From assembly GCA_037974665.1 (NCBI GenBank), contig CM075783.1, positions 39,941,712 to 40,005,711 of the forward strand: a stretch of DNA of 64,000 nucleotides, read 5' to 3'. The notes under the pieces were generated by a model. That model was not told the origin of the DNA, ran no database searches, and was given only the letters and a program-made list of their open reading frames with translations. The translations under genes were made by a program, and so were the position numbers. Position 1 is the stretch's first letter. Every line of letters starts with the position of its first letter. The DNA comes from Ehretia macrophylla. Its lineage: Eukaryota; Streptophyta; Magnoliopsida; Boraginales; Ehretiaceae. Positions 46,901-57,006 of this stretch are shown piece after piece.

Positions 46901-49088
46901 GTGCAACCGAGCAGGCTTGCTTCCCCTATCGTAGAGCTTTCCAACGGTATACTGTGTGCCGCGTTACTCCTTACGGATCAAAAGTTATGGGCATTGGAGC
47001 GACGGATACCTGGTCATAAGCCCCACGCATTTGAGAACCAAGCCTCTACGTGAAGTGAAGTTGTCTTGCCCAAGTTGCCATGGGATTCGGTAATAGAAAT
47101 GTGATGGATTAGATTATCACCCTTTTCACGGCTCACGACGTACGATTCGTGACGAAAAAATAGTGCAAAGGAAGAAAAGTATCCCGAAATTGTTGAAAAT
47201 GTTCGATTTTGGGCTCTGAAAATAGGCGCATCCTAGTATGCTTGTTGGCCCCATCGTAGAGCTCTCAGAGAGCTTTCCAACGGTATGTTGTGCGCCGCGA
47301 AACTCCTTACAGATCAAAAGTTATGGGCACCAGAGCGACGGATACCTAGCCACAAGCCCCACGCCCTCGGTTTGTGGGCCCAACCTCTAAGTGAAATGAA
47401 GTTGTCTTGCCCAAGCTGCAGTGGGATTCGTTAATAGAAATATGATGGATTAGGTTGTCGTCCTTTTCGCGGCTCACGACGTACGATCCGGGATGAAAAA
47501 ATAGTGCAAAAGGAGAAAAGTATCCCGAAATTGTTGAAAACGTTCTATTTTGGGCTTCGAAAATAGGCACAGCCGAGTAGGCTTTGTGCCCACGTCGTAG
47601 AGCTCTCTGAGAGCTTTCGAACTGTATGTTGTGCGCCGTGTAACTTGTTACAGATCAAAAGTTATGAGCACCGATGCGACGGATACCTGGTCATAACCTC
47701 TACGCCCTCGGTTTGCGGGCCCAACCTCTACGTGAAATGAATTTGTCTCGCCCAAGCTGCAGTGGGATTCGATAATAGAAATGTGATGGATTGGGTTGTC
47801 GTCCTTGATGCGGCTCACGACGTACGATCCGGGGCGAAAAATAATTTAAAAGAAGAAAAGTGTCCTGTAACTGTTGAAAACGTTCGATTTTGGGCTCTAA
47901 AAATAGGTGCAGCCGAACAGGCTTACTGCCCAATTGTAGAGCTCTAGGAGAGCTTTCCAACGGTATGCTGTGCGCCGCGTAACTCCTTATGGATCAAAAG
48001 TTATGGGTACCGGAGTGACGGATACCTGGTCACAAGCACCACGCCCTCGTTTTGCGGGCCCAGCCTCTACGTGAAGTGAAGTTGTCTTGCCCAAGTTGCA
48101 GTGGGATTCGGTAATAGAAATGTGATAGATTAGGTTGTCGTCCTTCTCACGGCTCACGACTTACGATCTGGGACGAAAAAAAAGTGCAAAAGAAGAAAAG
48201 TATCCTAAAACTGTCGAAAACATTCGATTTTGAACTCAGAAGACAAGCGCAACTGAGCAGGCTTGTTGCCCCTGTCGTAGAGCCCTCGGAGAGCTTTTCA
48301 ACGGTATGCTGTGTGTCGTGTAACTCCATACAGATCAAAAGTTATAGGCACCGGAGCGACGGATACCTGGTCACAAGCCCCACGCCCTGGGTTTGCTGGC
48401 CCAGCCTCTACGTGAAGTGAAGTTGTCTTGCCCAGGCTGCCATGGGATTTGGTAATAGAAATGTGATGGATTAGGTTGTCGCCCTTTTCGCGGATCACGA
48501 TGTACGATCCGTGACAAAAAATAGTGCAAAAGAAGAAAAATGTCCCAAAACTATTGAAAACGTTCAATTTTGGGCTCAAAAGACAGGCACAGCCGAGGAG
48601 GCTTGCTGCCCCCATCGTAGAGCTCTCAGAGAGCTTTCTAACGGTATGCTGTGCATCGCATAACTCCTTACGAATTAAAAGTTATGGGAACCAGAGCGAT
48701 GGATACCTGGTCACAAGCCCCACGCCCTCAGTTTTCGGGCCCAACCTCTACGTGAAGTGCAGTTGTCTTGCTCAAGCTGCTGTGGGATTCGGTAATAGAA
48801 ATGTGATGGATTAGGTTGTCGTCCTTTTTGTGGCTCATGACGTACAATCTGGGAGGAAAAAAATATGCAAAAGAAGAAAAGTGTCATGAAATGGGTGAAA
48901 ACGTTCGATTTTGGGCTCCGAAAATAGGCACAGCCGAGCAGGCTTGCTGCCCTCGTCGCAGAGCTCTCGGAGAGCTTTCCAATGGTATGCTGTGTGCCGT
49001 GTAACTCCTTATAGATCAAAAGTTATGGGCACCGAAGTGATGGATACCTGGTTACAAGCCCCATACCCTCGGTTTGCGGGCCCAACCC
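22901..49088. repeat. Satellite array 3, distal part: second subfamily with multi-kb higher-order repeats (about 77 monomers)
   Basis: Units are still 341 bp (anchors at 42560, 42901 and 43242), but carry AGTGCAAAAG, GTTGAAAACG, ACGACTTACGATCC and CAAGCTGCAGTGGG variants. Shared rare variants show duplicated blocks: about 36.9-39.9 and 39.9-43.0 kb are offset by 3.05 kb (nine units); 28.0-31.8 kb matches 36.7-39.9 kb; 24.6-26.6 kb matches 32.4-34.7 kb. A monomer near 31905 has lost about 104 bp. The last unit stops at 49088, 74 bp past its anchor, where organelle-like DNA begins. Confidence 0.93.
32471..33152. repeat. Recent single-monomer duplication within array 3
   Basis: The two adjacent 341-bp units (about 32471-32811 and 32812-33152) differ at only about ten positions by eye, far fewer than most neighbours. 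Both share rare variants: AACCCAAAATAAG, CTCCTAAAACTGG and GCCTGACGCCC. The corresponding block at about 24.7-25.1 kb has one such unit, so the extra copy arose after the block was duplicated. Confidence 0.8.
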
Positions 49089-50126
49089 GAAGGTTTTTGG
49101 GGTTAAAGGTATGAAGTAACTCGACTAATAAGGAGATGAAACCCTTTCTCTTTCATATTGAGTCCTCAGAGGTGCGGCCCACTTGGTGTTGGATCAGCTC
49201 GACAGGTCACTTAATAGTCTTTCGTAGAGTACCCCCTGATTTAGTGAACCCTGGGAGTTGTTGGCGGCTCGACGATTTGTATTCCAAAGATTTATTGAGG
49301 TGAAGCTTTTGGCAGGTATTCTATTATTTGTAGGTTTCTCTACTTCAGGCTCTTCCGAGGACCTTTGTTTGAGGTGAGGTTCTATAGTTTGATGGTTACC
49401 TCAGTTCCCCTCTCCCCTTCCCCGGTAGCTAGGATATAGTTCTATTTTTTCTTTCTTTCCTTCCGTTCAAGGGCACTCTAAAGGCTTTGCAACCTTCAGA
49501 GCTGGTTGACAGCCGTCTAGTCAGTCCTTCTTGCTCTTTGATAGACATCTTTCGGTTCTCGGTTTCATCCGACAAACAACTTTAGGTCCTTATTCTGTGT
49601 CCTATTATTCCTTGCAAATTCCTGGTTTCTGAAGGAGTAGCTGCCTGTGTCTTCGGCCCTGGGAGAACTTTACCTATAGCTAACCGTTAGAGCTTTACTT
49701 GAAGATAGCTCGGGCAGGCACTCTTCTTCGGAAAGAGGAGTTGCTTGCCTTACCACACCAAACACCTTTGCCTTGGAAGTTCTAGCAATGGGCAGCTAGG
49801 CAAGGGCAAATTTGATAGCAAATTAATATTCATTAGATAAGAGATTGTGGATATGTTTTTAGTGAGAAAAACCGGATTAGGACGATCAGGTCGGATGAGG
49901 GCAGCAGCACACCAATAGGTGGATTGCCATTCTTGTACCCTTTGGGTAAAGGGCAGAAGCACTATTTCCCTCTCACTAGTACTTAGAGTGGGGCAAACGG
50001 TTCAAACCAAATATCCAACAACCGTTTTCCTTAATGGCTACTCGCTTTCGAGTGAACTGAACTCTTGGACTAGCTGAAAGGGAAAAAGGAAAGGTTACAA
50101 TGCATTTTTCACTCGTTTACGAGACC
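49089..50126. other. Non-satellite block, left part; organelle-like intergenic DNA, no gene recognised
   Basis: From about 49089 the satellite gives way to single-copy-looking sequence of mixed composition with short purine and pyrimidine runs (such as TTTTTTCTTTCTTTCC near 49445 and AAGGGAAAAAGGAAAGG near 50078). This style is typical of plant mitochondrial intergenic DNA. No tRNA, rRNA or known protein is visible. The 70-codon - strand frame at 49750-49962 has no recognisable family. The block continues after element D at 58911, because D is flanked by AGACC on both sides. The mitochondrial origin is a judgement from sequence style only. Confidence 0.45.
50122..50126. repeat. Target-site duplication of element D, left copy (AGACC)
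   Basis: AGACC directly precedes the D terminus TGTCACGCC at 50127 and is repeated at 58906-58910 directly after the other terminus. A 5-bp duplication is the norm for Ty3/gypsy integrase. Confidence 0.9.
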
Positions 50127-50541
50127 TGTCACGCCCCAACTCGACCCCTCCTATAATCAGTCAGGACGCAACGGAATTTCGGCAGTATAACGATAGTGAA
50201 TAGGATACCGAGGTTCTAAACCAACCTCAATAGGACATCATACATCAACTCCATAAACTATACAACAAACAACTTCTCAATAACATAACAACATACATCA
50301 TAACCATATTATACAATAAACATTCCTCGTTATATGCCTCCGTTCCAACATAATACATGAACCCTTAATATACATTACAAAAACATATTGAGCCAATGTA
50401 GCAACCTAATTATAAACAAAAGAAAGGCTACTAAGATAGCATCAACTAATTCATTAACTTTTCAACATCTTTTACACTATGAACTACAAAGCATATAAAA
50501 GTCTACTAAGTTAATTTACAAGATAATAAAACAGTACAACA

Positions 50542-50643
50542 TCAAGGATAAGACTCCGGAACATAAGAGTCATCCACGTAAGGCACATTTTCCTCTTCAG
50601 GAGGCACGTACCCGTAATCCTGCAAAAGTACACATGTAGGCAT
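50542..50643 (-). CDS. Candidate LTR-encoded 33-codon acidic micro-ORF (3' LTR of D)
   Basis: On the - strand an ATG at 50641-50643, about 20-30 bases past the TATA-like sequence, opens 33 codons ending in TGA at 50542-50544. The product begins MPT, contains DYGYVPPEEENVPYVDDS and ends VPESYP. The copy in the 5' LTR differs at two residues near the start (CVLL here, GVLS there). LTR E has the same start, stop and length with many changes, about half of the changed codons silent. The peptide is strongly acidic, with no signal peptide, membrane segment or known domain. Caution: the ATG is close to where transcription should start, so it may not be in the mRNA; the region could instead be a leader exon or an RNA element. 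Confidence 0.35.
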   Translation of the reverse strand: MPTCVLLQDYGYVPPEEENVPYVDDSYVPESYP

Positions 50644-50662
50644 GCAATAATAGAGAGTGAGC

Positions 50663-50672
50663 TTATATAAAA
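50663..50672 (-). promoter_or_regulatory. Probable TATA box of the D 3' LTR
   Basis: TTTTATATAA on the - strand lies roughly 540 bp before the LTR end and is conserved at the matching place in the 5' LTR (57007-57016) and in LTR E (63481-63488). It is followed by GCTCACTCTC in the D copies. This is the expected place for the LTR RNA polymerase II promoter. Confidence 0.55.
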
Positions 50673-52571
50673 TAAGCCCAGTGAGGATCCGATAGATCTC
50701 GAGCAAGGTTTACTAAGCTCCTTGGAAATAATCCTTTGAGCAAGTAAACACACAATAACATTAATAATACTATCATCACATAACTATAATGACCATTCAA
50801 TAAAGGATACACTAGTTGGTGTAGCTCCAAACGCCATCACGATCATAACAGCCTTCTTGTGACTCCCATAAACTCACGCACCCGAGGTACCCCACTAGTC
50901 TCACCCTCCATGACACCTCCGTCATGCGAGCTGGAGGTAGTCTCTGGTAGTCATGCCGTTATCAACCCGATAGCCCGATGATGCCCGAGTGGTGGCACAC
51001 ACATACCAAAGACTCAGCAATAATAATCAACATCAATCATTCATAGGAGGACAGTCTAGCAGAACTACCTACCTCCCGGCATCAATCATCAATCAATAAT
51101 CATCAATAATCATCAATAATCATATTATCATCACAATAGCATCAATAACCAATTTAACAACAAATAACTAAGTTAGATGACAAAGTAGGCCATCCAACCA
51201 AACATGCATTAAACACACAATCAAACCCTAGTTTACCCATCAACAACTCACAATTCAATCACTCGAACCACACCCAATCAACTAAGGCTCAATCTAACAT
51301 TTTAAAGAAAGACAATCTAAACTTCAAATAATCATATCTTACATTCTACTAATCCAAACAACTCCAAATCAGTTTCTATCACTCACCCAATCAACCAACT
51401 ACATTAGCCCCCCTCGGAAACCAACCAAAACACATCCAAATCATGCCCAATAACCCTAAGACCCTAGTGTGTCATGGCTGAAATTTCCGGATTTTAGCAC
51501 GGACATCACAATCAAAAATTCGGCATTACAACAGCGTTACCACGTAATTATCAAACTTTTAGAAATCGACGGCAATCGATTCCAATCAACACAACTCAAA
51601 ATAATCAACATTTAGCAAATTAATCAACTTTAAATACCCGAAAATAATAATTATGCTACAACCGTTCAAATCTCGTAGGATTACATATAAACGATCCCTA
51701 GCATGCATGGAGCATTAATCTAACATCAGATTAACATTCTAACAGTTCGATATTCAATTCTACGCAAAAACACAAAAGATGAGTTTTGAGATCTAGAATT
51801 TTTCTCTCACCTTTTTATGCGATAAAAGCCTAGGAATGCGTGCCTAACAAGAAGAATCCAACTCGGCACGAAATTCTACGGACAAAAACTAAGTTTTTCT
51901 TTGAAATTTTGCTTTGAAAACCTTGAAAATTTATCTCTATTTTTCATCTCCTTTCTCACGGAAATGTGTGTGCAAATGAGTGTGTTTTTGTGCTTTGCTT
52001 GTGTGGTTGGTGATACATGCATATTGGTCAACATTTAATGAAAGTCAAAGTTGAATTAACTTCGCATTTTTTTTTTGTGTTTTCTTGACTTTAAATGCAT
52101 TTTCTTGATCACCAAAGTTCAAAACAATTATTCAACGCCCAAGATAGCTCAAGCAGATTATTTTTAGGTGACCAGAAGTTTTACAATCAAACAATTTCAC
52201 CTGAGTCAGCTTAAAACTTGATTTTTGCAAAAGTCGGTGTAAAAAACCTAATAAATTCCTAAGCCGATTTTAAAACCGTTTTAATCAAACACAGGTCTAT
52301 TAAAGTCTGTGGACTAGGTCTATAAGGGTTAAAAAGACCAGTTTCAAAATTTTAGCGGACGTGTTTCAAAAACACTATTCACTAAAAGTCGACGATAAAA
52401 TTTTTAACTCTTTTTTTGATGAAAATTTCATGAATGCATATTTAGCATGTTCTAGGAGTATTGATATCAAAATTACCACATTCTAAGTCACATTGCACAT
52501 AGACAGGTTAATTCACGTAAAACGAGATAAAGCACGCAAAATGAGATAAGATAGAAAAGTGGGGTTTCACA

Positions 52572-52584
52572 TTCTCCCCCCCTT
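52572..52584 (-). other. Polypurine tract of element D
   Basis: On the - strand the 13 purines AAGGGGGGGAGAA end exactly at the LTR start TGTGAAACC. Such a tract primes plus-strand DNA synthesis and confirms which LTR is the 3' one. Confidence 0.92.
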
Positions 52585-52599
52585 AAAAAAATTTCATCC

Positions 52600-52796
52600 T
52601 CGAAATTCTTACTTGATGTACTGAACATATTTGGGTACTGCTGCTGCATCTGATCTCGTCTCTCCCAAGTCGTTTCCTCAATGCCGTGATGCTTCCACAA
52701 TACCTTAACCATTGGAATCTTCTTCGACCTCAACTCTCGTTTCATCTGATCAAGAATACGAATCGGACGCTCGTCGTAAGTCAGATTCTCACGAAG
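52600..52796 (-). pseudogene. pol: Chromodomain and C-terminal end of element D pol
   Basis: Downstream of a TAG that ends the integrase frame (52797-52799), the same frame continues with RELRSKKIPMVKVLW and then KHHGIEETTWERRDQM, ending in QQYPNMF at about 52623. This is the short chromodomain carried at the integrase C-terminus of chromoviruses, thought to steer integration to particular chromatin; the VLW..H..EETTWE core is typical of the Tekay-type domain. The TAG stands where a CAG (Gln) codon is expected. The frame then runs on through the polypurine tract into the LTR. No shift separates it from integrase, so it was one protein before the stop arose. Confidence 0.88.
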
Positions 52797-53966
52797 CTAT
52801 AACAGCTCTGGCTCAAGAATATGAGAAGGATCCGGATTATATTTCCGCAAATTAGACACGTGAAATACATCGTGGACATTAGAGAAGTTCTCCGGTAAAG
52901 CCAACCGATATGCCAACTTACCAACCCTGCCGGTAATCTCAAACGACCCAACAAATCTCAGGCTCATCTTTCCACATTTACCATAACGAGCAAACCCCTT
53001 ACGAGGAGACAATCTCAAGAAAACCCGATCTCCGACTGCAAACTCCAAGTCTCGACGTCGCTTATCAGCATAACTCTTGAATTTACTCTGCGCCGTAAGC
53101 ATTCTCTGCCTGATCAACTGAACATTCTCTATCTTCTCAAGAAGCTCTGGCATGATAGTTGGATCAATAGTCTTCATCTCCCCTACCCCATCCCAATATA
53201 AAGGTGAACGACACTTACGACCGTAAAGAGCTGCGAAAGGTGCCATCCTAATAGTAACTTGATAACTATTGTTATAGGCAAGCTCGGCAAGTGGTAGATG
53301 TTTCTCCCAGTTCTTCCCGAAGTCCAGAACACAAGCCCTAAGCATATCTTCCAGAATCTGAATAGTCCGCTCAGATTGACCGTCGGTCTGTGGATAATAC
53401 GCTGTACTGAAGTTCAACTGAGTACCCAAGGTCTCCTGAAGTTTCTCCCACAAACGAGAAGTAAATTGAGGATCTTGATTTGAGACAATACTAGATAGAA
53501 TCCCGTGAAGTCTAACAATCTGATCCAAATAAAGATCCATCAACTTTGTAACCTCATCTCCCATCCTCATCGAAATAAAATGAGCTGTCTTCGTCAAACG
53601 ATCCACGACAACCCAAACTGCATCAATACCTCTCAGTGTTCTAGGCAAACCAGTGACGAAATCCATCGTAATATGCTCCCACTTCCACTCTGGTATAGCC
53701 AACGGCTGAAGCAAACCTGCAGGTCGTTGATGCTCGGCTTTCACCCTCTGACAAGTCAAACATCTAGATACAAACTGAGCAACCTCCCTCTTCATGTTAT
53801 TCCACCAATAATGTTGCTTCAAATCCTGATACATCTTGGTTCCACCGGGATGAATAGTGTACTTAGAATTATGAGCTTCCTCCAGAATACCTCGCCTCAA
53901 GCTCAGTTCATCGGGAACACAAACCTTGTTCCGAAACCGAAGAATACCATCCTCGTGCAGTTTAAA
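52797..53966 (-). pseudogene. pol: Integrase of element D, catalytically damaged
   Basis: Integrase inserts the DNA copy into the chromosome. The uninterrupted frame covers 52797 to about 53966; the first 367 codons back from 53900 hold the recognisable domains. The zinc-binding HHCC region has H10, H17, C47 and C50. The catalytic core has D80 (MDFVTGLP), position 141 and E177 (TDGQSER). Spacing between 141 and 177 is exactly the DD35E spacing, but residue 141 is Asn (SNQDPQF, codon 53478-53480) where Asp is required. A GPY/F-like region (VGSFEITGRVGKLAYRLALP) follows, then the VHDVFHVSNLRKY block. The frame is separated from RNase H by a TAG and a one-base shift near 53961-53966. It is nearly complete in length but should be inactive. 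Confidence 0.93.
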
Positions 53967-53986
53967 GCAGACTGATCATCTGTGAT

Positions 53987-54895
53987 CTAATCCTTGATCT
54001 TCTGAAGTTTAACATCAAGCTGCTGAGCTTCCCTGATCTGACACAGCAATAAAGGTTGAATACAGAGATGTGAACACATCACCCCAACCTGAGTCAACTC
54101 CTGTCTCCAATAAGTGAATTCCTCAAGAATCTCCCATTTCTTGACAACCAAACAAGCAACACTCGCCTTCCGGCTGAGAGCATCTACTACAACATTTGCC
54201 TTGCCAGGCAGATAATTGATAGAAAAATTATAATCTCCAAGAAGTTCTATCCACCTCCGTTGGCGCATATTCAACTCCTTCTGGGAGAACAAGTACTTCA
54301 GACTCTTATGATCAGTGAAAATCTCGAACTTACTGCCCCACAGATAATGACGCCACTTCTTTAGTGCGAAGACAACTGCTGCCAACTCAAGATCATGAGT
54401 CGGATAATTAACCTCATAAGGCTTCAACTTCCGGGAAGCATAGGCAATAACTCGGCCATCCTGCATAAGAACACATCCCAAGCCCTCCTTGGATGCATCG
54501 CTGTAAATAACCATATTATCGGTCCCCTCTGGTAGAACAAGTACTAGAGCAGTAGTCAACCTCTTTTTCAACTCCTGAAAGCCACTCTCACATTTCTCAT
54601 CCCAAGCAAAGATAGTCCGTTTCTGAGTCAACTTAGAAAGTGGCCCAGCAATCTTTGAGAACTCCTTGACAAACCTACGGTAATAACCCGCCAAGCCAAG
54701 AAAGCTACGAACCTCCGAAACATTCTCCGAATGTTTCCAAGACATCACCACCTCAATCTTAGTGGGATCTACAGAAATACCGCTCTGTGTAATAACATGG
54801 CCAAGAAAAGATATGCGTTGCAGCCAAAATTCACATTTGCTAAACTTGGTAAACAACTTATGCTCCTGCAGCTTCTGTAAGACAAGCCGTAGATG
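53987..54895 (-). pseudogene. pol: RT C-terminal part and RNase H of element D
   Basis: This segment starts after the TAA at 54896-54898 and holds the RT thumb/connection ([37 protein letters not shown]) followed by RNase H, which removes RNA from the RNA:DNA hybrid. RNase H acidic residues are present: YSDAS, HDLELAA, FTDHKSL and VDALSRK. The frame ends at TAG 53987-53989, and integrase continues in a shifted frame after a probable one-base loss. By residues this is the best-preserved domain of the element, but it cannot be made as part of a complete polyprotein. Confidence 0.92.
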
Positions 54896-54898
54896 TTA

Positions 54899-55159
54899 CT
54901 CGTTCTCCGATTCAGATTTAGAATAGACCAAGATATCATTAATAAAGATTACCACGAACTGGTCTAAATACGGCTAAAAAACCCGATGCATAAGATCCAT
55001 GAATGCTGTCGGTGTATTAGTTAATCCAAAGGGCATAACAACAAATTCATAATGCCCATACTGAGTCCTGAAGGCAGACTTCGGAACATCCTCCGTACGA
55101 ATCCGAAGCTGATAATACCTCTGCCTCAAATCAAATTTAGAATAGACTTTGGCTCCCTA
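54899..55159 (-). pseudogene. pol: RT catalytic core of element D with stops and FIDD to FIND change
   Basis: The palm region of reverse transcriptase is readable in one frame but interrupted by TAG at 55157-55159, TAG at 54974-54976 and TAA at 54896-54898. Between the stops are [20 protein letters not shown] and the active-site block. The usual FIDD (equivalent of YVDD) reads FIND: codon 54938-54940 is AAT (Asn) where an Asp codon is expected. Loss of this metal-binding aspartate would abolish polymerase activity even without the stops. The TAG at 55157 stands where CAG is expected. Confidence 0.92.
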
Positions 55160-56200
55160 AAGTTGATCAAACAACTCATCAATCAGTGGCAAAGGATATT
55201 TGTTCTTGATGGTCACCTGATTCAAACCACGGTAATCAATACACAATCTCAAGGTACCATCCTTCTTCTTCACAAATAAAACAGGAGCTCCCCAAGGTGA
55301 AGAACTCTGCTGAATAAATCCCTTCTCCAATAACTCCTGCAACTGAGTCTTCAACTCCTTCAACTCAGCTGGTGCCATCCGGTATGCTGATTTAGAAATA
55401 GGTTGAGTACCGGGAATAAGATTGATCACAAACTCCACATCTCTCTCTGGCGGTAACCCTGGAAACTCCTCGGGAAATACATTGGGATATTCCCGAATAA
55501 TAGGGACTTTCTCCAGCTGTAGCTTATTAGATGGCTTGTTGATCAAATAAGCTAGATAACCCGAACACCCCTTACTCACGAACTTAACGGCTTTAGTTGC
55601 TGAGATAACAAAACTTGTCTTTGCACCCCGGTTCCCTACTACCTCAACTACTGGCTGATCTGGCAAACGAAACTGTACTACCTTGGTTCTACAGTTCAAC
55701 TGGGCATCATACTTAGAAAGCCAATCCATACCCAAGATAACATCATACCCCTGGATAAGAAATAAGATAAGGTCCGAAGGAAAATTATGCCCCTTAACAT
55801 GTATTATACAATCTTTACAAACTAGGCCAGTCACATACTTATTAGTCAAAGAGGTACTAATCTCAACCACATAAGGCAATCTTTTAGGTTGCAAATTAAC
55901 ACGTTGCACACAAGCAGGAGTAATGAAAGAATGCGTAGCACCAGAATCAATCAACACTTTAACAAGTTGATCAAGTTTAAGGAAGTTACATTCCACAACT
56001 GCAGTCTCCTCAGGCATTTCCTCTAAGTCAACTGCGTAGGCTCGATCCTGAACCCGCTGCTGCTGAGGTGCACTGGCCGCAGGTTGGCCCTGATAACCCT
56101 GAGTCGCTGTCCGACCCTCAGTCCTCACGGCCCGGTGCCGATTACTAGGAGTCTCATCAGTCATCTCAGGCCTACCTCTAGTTCTCGGTCTGCCCGTCAT
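55157..56200 (-). pseudogene. pol: Gag remnant, protease and RT N-terminus of element D
   Basis: A long open frame on the - strand. I choose the ATG at 56198-56200 because the codons before it lack an ATG. About 20 N-terminal residues ([18 protein letters not shown]) resemble a gag start and join almost directly to the linker before protease ([19 protein letters not shown]), so capsid and zinc knuckles are gone (about 0.95 kb by comparison with element A). The protease keeps its [10 protein letters not shown] active site and the ILGMDWL motif. The linker [14 protein letters not shown] and RT entry ([41 protein letters not shown]) follow. A TAG at 55157 ends it inside RT. The protease half is intact by sequence. 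Confidence 0.9.
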
Positions 56201-56452
56201 TTTACTAATCAAAGAGTTAGCACAGGTTATAGCACGTAAACAGGTTATGAATAACTATTAGCACATAAACAACAAAGTCATATAAAACACATAAACAAAT
56301 TGATCACATAATCACATAAGCACTAAATCACATAATCACATAATCATTTAATCATATTAATACATAGATCACTTTTCTTTCTTTTCATACATACTTTCAT
56401 GCTAAGACCATTACCCACATTCCGAGAATACCCCGGCTGACAACTAACATGC

Positions 56453-56464
56453 GCTCTGATACCA
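56453..56464 (-). other. Primer binding site (tRNA-iMet type) of element D
   Basis: On the - strand TGGTATCAGAGC lies six bases after the 5' LTR end (56471). This fixes 56471-58905 as the 5' LTR and the element as - strand. The roughly 250 bp from here to the ATG at 56200 are untranslated leader with ACATAATCA-type A/T-rich repeats (about 56280-56350). Confidence 0.95.
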
Positions 56465-56885
56465 CTTAAATGTCACGCCCCAACTCGACCCCTCCTATAA
56501 TCAGTCAGGACGCAACGGAATTTTGGCAGTATAACGACAGTGAATAGGATACTGAGGTTCTAAACCAACCTCAATAGGACAACATACATCAACTCCATAA
56601 ACCATACAACAAACAACTTCTCAATAACATAACAACATACATCATAACCATATTATATAATAAACATTCCTCGTTATATGCCTCCGTTCCAACATAATAC
56701 ATGAACCCTTAATATACATTACAAAAACATATTGAGCCAATCTAACAACCTAATCATAAACAAAAGAAAGGCTACTAAGACGACATCAACTAATTCATTA
56801 ACTTTTCAACATCTTTTACACTATGAACTACAAAGCATATAAAAGTCTACTAAGTTAATTTACATGATAATAAAACAGTACAACA

Positions 56886-56987
56886 TCAAGGATAAGACTC
56901 CGGAACATAAGAGTCATCCACGTAAGGCACATTTTCCTCTTCAGGAGGCACGTACCCATAATCCTGCGAAAGTACACCTGTAGGCAT
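56886..56987 (-). CDS. Candidate LTR-encoded 33-codon acidic micro-ORF (5' LTR of D)
   Basis: Same frame as in the 3' LTR: ATG at 56985-56987 and TGA at 56886-56888 on the - strand. The product starts MPTGVLSQ and contains DYGYVPPEEENVPYVDDS. This is the copy best compared with LTR E, which also begins M.TGV.. and has Gln-Asp-Tyr-Gly-Tyr-Val-Pro at the same codons. As the 5' LTR drives transcription, this is the copy that could be expressed. The ATG falls within the range expected for the transcription start, so inclusion in the mRNA is uncertain. Confidence 0.38.
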   Translation of the reverse strand: MPTGVLSQDYGYVPPEEENVPYVDDSYVPESYP

Positions 56988-57006
56988 GCAATAATAGAGA
57001 GTGAGC

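Larger units (their letters stand above)
50127..52571 (-). repeat. 3' LTR of element D
   Basis: 2,445 bp. On the - strand it opens with TGTGAAACCCC just after the polypurine tract and ends with GGGGCGTGACA at 50127. It matches 56471-58905 along its whole length apart from small indels, including an extra 18 bp near 51612 between ATCAAC repeats. A probable TATA box lies at 50663-50672 (- strand). Confidence 0.95.

Noticed and set aside
3237-49088. Dozens of open frames of 60-160 codons on both strands in the satellite, many with similar peptides (PGSYVVSREKDDNLIHH-like)
   Set aside because: They recur with each 341-bp unit, occur in several frames and both strands, start and stop at random, and 341 is not a multiple of three. 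The similarity is that of the DNA repeat. No domain or codon signal seen.
15361-49088. Ribosomal DNA spacer repeats
   Set aside because: No 18S, 5.8S, 25S or 5S stretch or typical spacer promoter was recognised; the array borders retroelements and organelle-like DNA instead.
50511-50753. 80-codon - strand frame in the D 3' LTR
   Set aside because: It overlaps the 33-codon micro-ORF in another phase. I favour the micro-ORF because that one keeps its start, stop and residues in LTR E.
53298-53975. + strand frames of 61 and 156 codons opposite integrase
   Set aside because: They are antisense to a clearly recognised integrase and have no protein similarity of their own.
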